A stretch of 64,000 nucleotides of DNA. It comes from Clostridium transplantifaecale (GTDB lineage: Bacteria > Bacillota > Clostridia > Lachnospirales > Lachnospiraceae). Below, in pieces: positions 59,759 to 64,000 of the stretch; position 1 is the stretch's first letter; the number at the start of each line of letters is the position of its first letter. A model generated the notes under the pieces. The model was given only the letters and a program-made list of their open reading frames with translations. It had not been told where the DNA came from and did not search any database. The stretch lies in assembly GCF_900626075.1 (NCBI RefSeq), contig NZ_UYZY01000008.1:186001-250000 (forward strand). Reading direction: 5' to 3'. A program made the position numbers and the translations under genes.

Positions 59759-60230
59759 CCCACACCTCCTGTAATTGTTCTTTCAGCATCTTCCTTGCCC
59801 TCAAAAGCCTGGTGCTCACCGCTGTTTCCCTGATTTTAAGAATCTGGGCAATTTCCCTGATTGAGTAATCCTCATAATAATAGAGATGCACAACAATACG
59901 GTAGTTTTTGGCCAGAGACATTACGGCCGTAAAAAGTGCGCTTTGGTCCTTATCCTCAAATTGCAGCGTGTCCGCAAACTCTTCCAGGTTCTGGCACCTG
60001 CTCCGCCACGGGGAAAATAAAAGTTTCTTACACTCATTTACCGTAACCCGGATTAACCAGTTCCTCCTGTGTTCCTCCGATTCAAAAATCTTTTCGCTGC
60101 AGTAATACTTCATCAGCACATTCTGTGTGATATCATCGGCATCGTAGCTGTTTTTCAAATAATTATATGCGATAGCAAAAATGCGATCCCGATACCGGTT
60201 TGCCGCGTCAATCATGTCTTTTTCCAACAT
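59745..60230 (-). CDS. ECF-type RNA polymerase sigma factor
   Basis: A 161-residue sigma-70-family protein with region 2 (RDRIFAIAYNYLKNSYDADDITQNVLMKYY, about 14-45) and region 4 (AKNYRIVVHLYYYEDYSIREIAQILKIRETAVSTRLLRARKML, about 107-150). The start is uncertain: ATG 60230 has AAGGAG 12 bases upstream, GTG 60239 is possible, and the frame is open to 60305. It is coupled to the anti-sigma gene downstream. Confidence 0.92.
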   Translation of the reverse strand: MLEKDMIDAANRYRDRIFAIAYNYLKNSYDADDITQNVLMKYYCSEKIFESEEHRRNWLIRVTVNECKKLLFSPWRSRCQNLEEFADTLQFEDKDQSALFTAVMSLAKNYRIVVHLYYYEDYSIREIAQILKIRETAVSTRLLRARKMLKEQLQEVWDEEQ

Positions 60231-60364
60231 ATCCGTGACGTTCTCCTTTGTTTTTATCGTGTTTAAACACCCGCTGCTGTTCACTCCGTGCCCGGTAGCA
60301 AACACCCTTCACTTATAATACCTTTCAGGAAGGCAAAATATCACATCGCAAAGCATGTTGTTAC

Positions 60365-60402
60365 ATAAAAACGGTTGGCGGGTAATACCACAGCCCGCCA
60401 AC
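60365..60402 (-). terminator. Terminator of the large membrane protein gene
   Basis: GTTGGCGGG (60374-60382) pairs with CCCGCCAAC (60394-60402), followed on the minus strand by CGTTTTTATG. Confidence 0.8.
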
Positions 60403-60417
60403 AGCTTAAATGACTCT

Positions 60418-63114
60418 CTATTCACCGAAAAGCTCACCATCCAGACCGGTCAGTTCACTGAACGGGATTTCAAATGTAATGTAATCTCCAATGGAGTGGG
60501 GAACCCCTAAAACAAAACCAAGCGTTCGCTCCGTCAGATAAAAATTTTGGTATGAGGGTGAATTCTCAGCGCTCTCCAATATGGAATTCCACAATTCCCC
60601 GTAAAGTCCGGCCTCCACACACTGTTCATGCGTTGCCCTGTCCGCTTTAAAATCACCGGCATAAATTTTATCCCTCAGCCTGTTATCCACGTTCACAATA
60701 TCGGTCAGCGCCGCCTCTTTTCCGGTCGTCAAATCATATGTGAGTGCAGAAAAATCCTGCCACGGATGGGCGGCGCCCTGCGGATAGCAGTTCACCACCT
60801 TCTGTACACTGAGATACTTTTTGTAAACAGACGGTATTTCCAGAATATTAAGCTCTATCTCCGTTTCCCTCTCCACGTCCCAATCTGAAAAAGCGAATTC
60901 CTCCAATTTATCATTCAGCTCCGCCCGTATTTCCTCCGATGGCAGACGGGTCAGCTGGACATAGCCTACCTGTATATCCGCCCCGTTGCTCTCATCCTGT
61001 CTTCTGCCCTCCAGTCTGACAAGGGAAACAGAAGGTTCTGAAATCTGATAATCATTGTAAAGATTCTGGTTCACCACCGAATAGACAGGCAGCCTCAAAC
61101 CGTTTCCGCCGCCTATAAGGGAATTCTCCCTGCTGATTGTATCATACAGACGAGCGAATGTATAAAACAACGATTGCTCTGCCATCTGTCTCTCTTCCTC
61201 TGCAAATTCCCTTCGGAAGCTGAAAAGTGACAGGCCGTCCAGTCTCTCGTACCCTGAAAACAGTTCCTCTTTCCGCTTATCTATCTCGTCTTTCGACACA
61301 ATATCCCTGCTCCCGTCTTCGAACGCGTCGATCCAGGAATCCTTATCACCGGTGTTTTCAAGCTCTGCCCCGGTTATGTAAGTTTCCGGCTCCTGCACCG
61401 TTTTACCTGTTTCTACCGCCTTTTGGATCATCTCTTCAAATGCTTTGCTGTCGTCAAAATCACATAGATACCCCCGCTGCCCCGTCACTTCCATAGTGAT
61501 AGGCAGCCCGTTAATATCGGCGGATACACCGTCGGCGCCGCTGCTGCCGACCGCAGGCCGGTTGTCGAGAACCAACAGTACGAGACGGCTTTTTCCCTCT
61601 TCCAGGCAATGATACAGTTCATATCTTCTCTCATGGCCGCCTGATTTTACTCTGATATATAGAAACTCTTTGATCATCATGGATGCCGGGACCGCCTGAA
61701 TGGAGACCGCATCTCCCAAATCCATCGGAACTGTTTTCCCAAGCGCCATATTCGTGATACACTGGCGGACAGGCTCGGCCTCCTCCGAATTCATCCATCT
61801 TTGTGTAATTTCTGGTTCGTCTTTTCCGTCCTCATACTCACATCGGACCGCCACGGCATCATCCCAGGGCATCCACGCAACTTCCTCAAGGATCCGGTTC
61901 CCCTCTGATTCCCGCCCCGGAGCGATAATCTGGTAGGACAGAATCCGGCATCCTTCCTCCATTACCCGCAGCTTCAGTCTCTGGTAATTAGTCACGTGAG
62001 AAATATCCTCCCTGTACTCTATTTCCAGCAGAACCATGCCGTTGTCCAGGAGCTCCCTGTTCACCAGCTTCATGCCGTCCGGACTGTAGAGCTTCATTCC
62101 GGAGATTTCCGCTTCGGTAAATACAATGGAATCACTTGACCAGTCCTCCTGCTCATACGCCGAGGTATCATCTTTTCCGTAGGGATAACTGTATTCATGG
62201 ACCGTATTCCTGTAATTTTCATCTCTGCCCAGATACTCCCATATCCTGCTTCCCACCTGCCTGTCGGTAAAACGGTACCGTTTTTTCTCTTTGACATGCG
62301 CTGTCTCCCACTCCTGTTCCTTCAGGGTGCCAAGATAAAAATACAGAAAATCCTCTGCCCCCAGTTCCCCGGGCGACAGAAAGCCGCTTCTGGCCGTGTC
62401 CGAATTTAAACAGGCCGCGGACGCCATTTTAAAAAGCCGGAATATTTCCCCGTTGTCCGCCTCCTCTATAAATGCCTGCCCGTACTCCCTGTTTTTTACG
62501 GTCATGGGTTCGTTGCCCTCCCAGTCATACGGCGCCTCATCCGTAAACCTTGTCAGATACCAGTTTCCGTTGGAAACCTGAATAAACCCCAGCCAGATAT
62601 CCCGGTACATGTCATCCTCAGTCTCTTTGGAACCTTCATGATAGCTATAATCCCTGCGGATTACTTTCCGGTGGCCTCTGGACTTAAAAAGCATCTCACC
62701 GCTGTCCTGCCAAATCACCTTTACCGGTTCTGCAAATTCAAAATTATGTAGACTATCCCAGGCCGATTCAACCGTTTTCTCATACCCGGTACTGGCTCCC
62801 AGTGCATCCATAAGCTGATTATACCGATAAATCCGGCGGATCTCCTCCTGTTCCTGCGAGGTTCCCTTGCCTGTCTTTTCGATAAAATGGTACAGGCTCA
62901 CCTTTTTCGGATATTTTCCGTCACCGCTGTTCAGTTCCTCAATGCACTTTTGGGCGGCCGATTCCGGTGTTTCCAGATATCTGTCGTATTTGTGGAAATT
63001 GTATTCATCCAGCCTGTGAAACCCTGCCGTAGCAAGTACCACAAATGCTGCGATATACGCATAAATATATACCCAGGTCCGTCTGCCAATTTTGACTTCT
63101 TCACTGTAAAACAT
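60418..63114 (-). CDS. Large membrane-anchored protein with a C-terminal DUF3298/RsiV-like domain
   Basis: An 898-residue protein, function unknown. One N-terminal helix (about 14-31, VYIYAYIAAFVVLATAGF) anchors a long extracellular part. The last 220 residues (RLEGRRQDES..., YLSVQKVVNCYPQGAAHPWQDFSALTYDLTTGKEAALTDIV) resemble the DUF3298 domain of RsiV and PdaC. The middle (about 150-650) has no family I recognise. GGGGGAGG precedes the ATG. It stands alone between two terminators, just upstream of the ECF pair. Cell-envelope sensing is only a guess from the RsiV-like domain. Confidence 0.8.
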   Translation of the reverse strand: MFYSEEVKIGRRTWVYIYAYIAAFVVLATAGFHRLDEYNFHKYDRYLETPESAAQKCIEELNSGDGKYPKKVSLYHFIEKTGKGTSQEQEEIRRIYRYNQLMDALGASTGYEKTVESAWDSLHNFEFAEPVKVIWQDSGEMLFKSRGHRKVIRRDYSYHEGSKETEDDMYRDIWLGFIQVSNGNWYLTRFTDEAPYDWEGNEPMTVKNREYGQAFIEEADNGEIFRLFKMASAACLNSDTARSGFLSPGELGAEDFLYFYLGTLKEQEWETAHVKEKKRYRFTDRQVGSRIWEYLGRDENYRNTVHEYSYPYGKDDTSAYEQEDWSSDSIVFTEAEISGMKLYSPDGMKLVNRELLDNGMVLLEIEYREDISHVTNYQRLKLRVMEEGCRILSYQIIAPGRESEGNRILEEVAWMPWDDAVAVRCEYEDGKDEPEITQRWMNSEEAEPVRQCITNMALGKTVPMDLGDAVSIQAVPASMMIKEFLYIRVKSGGHERRYELYHCLEEGKSRLVLLVLDNRPAVGSSGADGVSADINGLPITMEVTGQRGYLCDFDDSKAFEEMIQKAVETGKTVQEPETYITGAELENTGDKDSWIDAFEDGSRDIVSKDEIDKRKEELFSGYERLDGLSLFSFRREFAEEERQMAEQSLFYTFARLYDTISRENSLIGGGNGLRLPVYSVVNQNLYNDYQISEPSVSLVRLEGRRQDESNGADIQVGYVQLTRLPSEEIRAELNDKLEEFAFSDWDVERETEIELNILEIPSVYKKYLSVQKVVNCYPQGAAHPWQDFSALTYDLTTGKEAALTDIVNVDNRLRDKIYAGDFKADRATHEQCVEAGLYGELWNSILESAENSPSYQNFYLTERTLGFVLGVPHSIGDYITFEIPFSELTGLDGELFGE

Positions 63115-63267
63115 CGGTTTGCCGCCTCCCCCTATCCGTAAGTACGATTTTTCTTCAAAACCTGTCCGCTATAAACACTGCTTCAATTATATGCTATTTT
63201 CTCTGCTTTTGAAATACGAAAACTGATCAGAGAAGAAACAATCCCAGGAGCGGGTTTCTCCGGCTGG

Positions 63268-63305
63268 AAAAAAAAATCCGGAATACCTTTTATCGGCACT
63301 CCGGA
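63268..63305 (-). terminator. Terminator of the histidine kinase gene
   Basis: TCCGGA arms (63277-63282 and 63300-63305) with further GGTA/TGCC pairing, followed on the minus strand by nine T residues. Confidence 0.85.
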
Positions 63306-63353
63306 ACCCTTTTATTCATTTTGCTGTATTCTGATACTATAATTAATTCAATC

Positions 63354-64000
63354 TTATGCCTGATTCAAGACCGGAAGTTCCAGCACAAAGGTACTTCCGC
63401 CTCCGGCCGTATCCTTTACGGTCATCTTCCCCTGGTGAAGGCTGACAAGCTCCGTGGCAATACTCAGCCCCAGCCCATAATGCGCCTTATCATTCCTGGA
63501 CTTATCAGCGCGGTAGAAACGGTCAAATATCCTTTTTTTATCTTCTTCCGAAATACCGCATCCATGGTCTTCCACCTCAATATAGATATGCTTCTGGTCC
63601 GACCGGGCGGTGACGGATACCGCGCTGCCCTCCTGTGAATAGCTGGACGCATTATCCGTCAGAATCATCAGAATCTGTTCCATGCGCTGCCGATCCCCTG
63701 AAAATACGGGCAGCTCTTCCTCCGGCAGCCTCAGTTCAAACGGCTGTCTCTTTTTCCGGCACAGCTCCGACAGGGAATCATAGAGCGAGATCAGAAATGT
63801 ATCCACGCTCAGAGGCTCCATCTTCATCGTCCAGGTACAGGCATCCGCTAAAGCCAATTGGAGCATGTCGTCGATAAGCACGGTCATACGTTCCCCTTCT
63901 TTCTCAATCCCGGGCAGAAACTGCTTCGCTTTGCTCTCATCTATGGAAACGGCATGAATTCCCGCCCGTATAACGGTCAGCGGCGCACGCAGTTCATGGG
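63354..64000 (-). CDS. Sensor histidine kinase, C-terminal part (runs off right edge)
   Basis: The frame is open from the window edge: HELRAPLTVIRAG (the phospho-acceptor His is at the edge), then the HATPase domain with ILTDNASSYSQEGSAV (N box), HIYIEVEDHGCGISEEDKKRIFDRFYR (G1/F boxes) and GLGLSIATELVSLHQGKM (G2). About 215 residues are visible; the sensor and membrane part lie beyond 64000. The internal ATG at 63887 is not the start. Its response regulator is presumably further right. A terminator follows. Confidence 0.93.
   Translation of the reverse strand, partial: HELRAPLTVIRAGIHAVSIDESKAKQFLPGIEKEGERMTVLIDDMLQLALADACTWTMKMEPLSVDTFLISLYDSLSELCRKKRQPFELRLPEEELPVFSGDRQRMEQILMILTDNASSYSQEGSAVSVTARSDQKHIYIEVEDHGCGISEEDKKRIFDRFYRADKSRNDKAHYGLGLSIATELVSLHQGKMTVKDTAGGGSTFVLELPVLNQA

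Noticed and set aside
63354-63887. 178-codon stand-alone gene starting at the ATG 63887
   Set aside because: The frame continues to the window edge and includes the HELRAPL phospho-acceptor motif, so it is the end of a longer histidine kinase.

Overview
The window reads as a chromosomal segment of a spore-forming, gut-type anaerobic Firmicute, most likely Lachnospiraceae (Clostridium/Enterocloster-like). The reasons are spo0A, spoIVB and a complete spoIIIAA-AH operon, a clostridial T-box and FMN riboswitch, an orphan Na+-pump beta subunit, fermentative acyl-CoA/Etf genes, strong AGGAGG ribosome sites and mid-range GC. I see no rRNA, tRNA, CRISPR array, prophage or transposase. The species cannot be named from sequence alone.

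Layout. 1-3.5 kb: edge gene, HD protein, glgA and spo0A with its promoters. 3.5-11.2 kb: a YtfQRT-YjfF-like furanose ABC importer with a GH2 hydrolase and a divergent HTH regulator. 11.6-13.8 kb: GNAT and spoIVB. Spo0A and spoIVB, usually neighbours, are therefore about 9 kb apart. 14-15.5 kb: FMN riboswitch, ribU and a flavin-dependent reductase-like protein. 15.6-17.3 kb: a tiny OadG-like peptide and OadB behind a promoter plus riboswitch-like leader resembling the Mn2+ (yybP-ykoY) class. 17.4-23.9 kb: Asp23 and the spoIIIA operon with a sigma-E-type promoter. 24-36.9 kb: a nine-gene operon joining urocanate hydratase and a YjiH-type membrane protein to a CoA-transferase, a 2-hydroxyacyl-CoA dehydratase, an acyl-CoA dehydrogenase with EtfBA, and a large SARP/BTAD regulator. 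37-42 kb: pyridoxamine kinase, a Vat-like acetyltransferase behind tandem hairpin repeats, a MetE-like protein, a 1-kb gene-free region with two related long hairpins, and a lipoprotein. 42-47.7 kb: RpiR regulator, RidA, threonine/serine dehydratase, DUF1847 and AmmeMemoRadiSam genes. 47.9-50.3 kb: a T-box-controlled 2-isopropylmalate synthase fused to an AraC-type DNA-binding domain. 50.6-56.3 kb: sdpR-sdpI, a Na+/solute symporter, an Old-Yellow-Enzyme reductase and a LysR regulator. 56.3-58.1 kb: a MefA-like efflux pump behind a leader peptide ending in Arg-Leu-Arg, typical of macrolide-sensing arrest peptides. 58-64 kb: sce7726 nuclease-like protein, ECF sigma/anti-sigma pair, a large membrane-anchored protein and a truncated histidine kinase.

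The best candidates for undescribed biology are the urocanate/2-hydroxyacyl-CoA reductive operon (a possible route between imidazole-lactate, urocanate and imidazole-propionate), the LeuA-AraC fusion, the macrolide-type leader in front of the efflux pump, and the metal-riboswitch-like leader in front of an orphan OadB.
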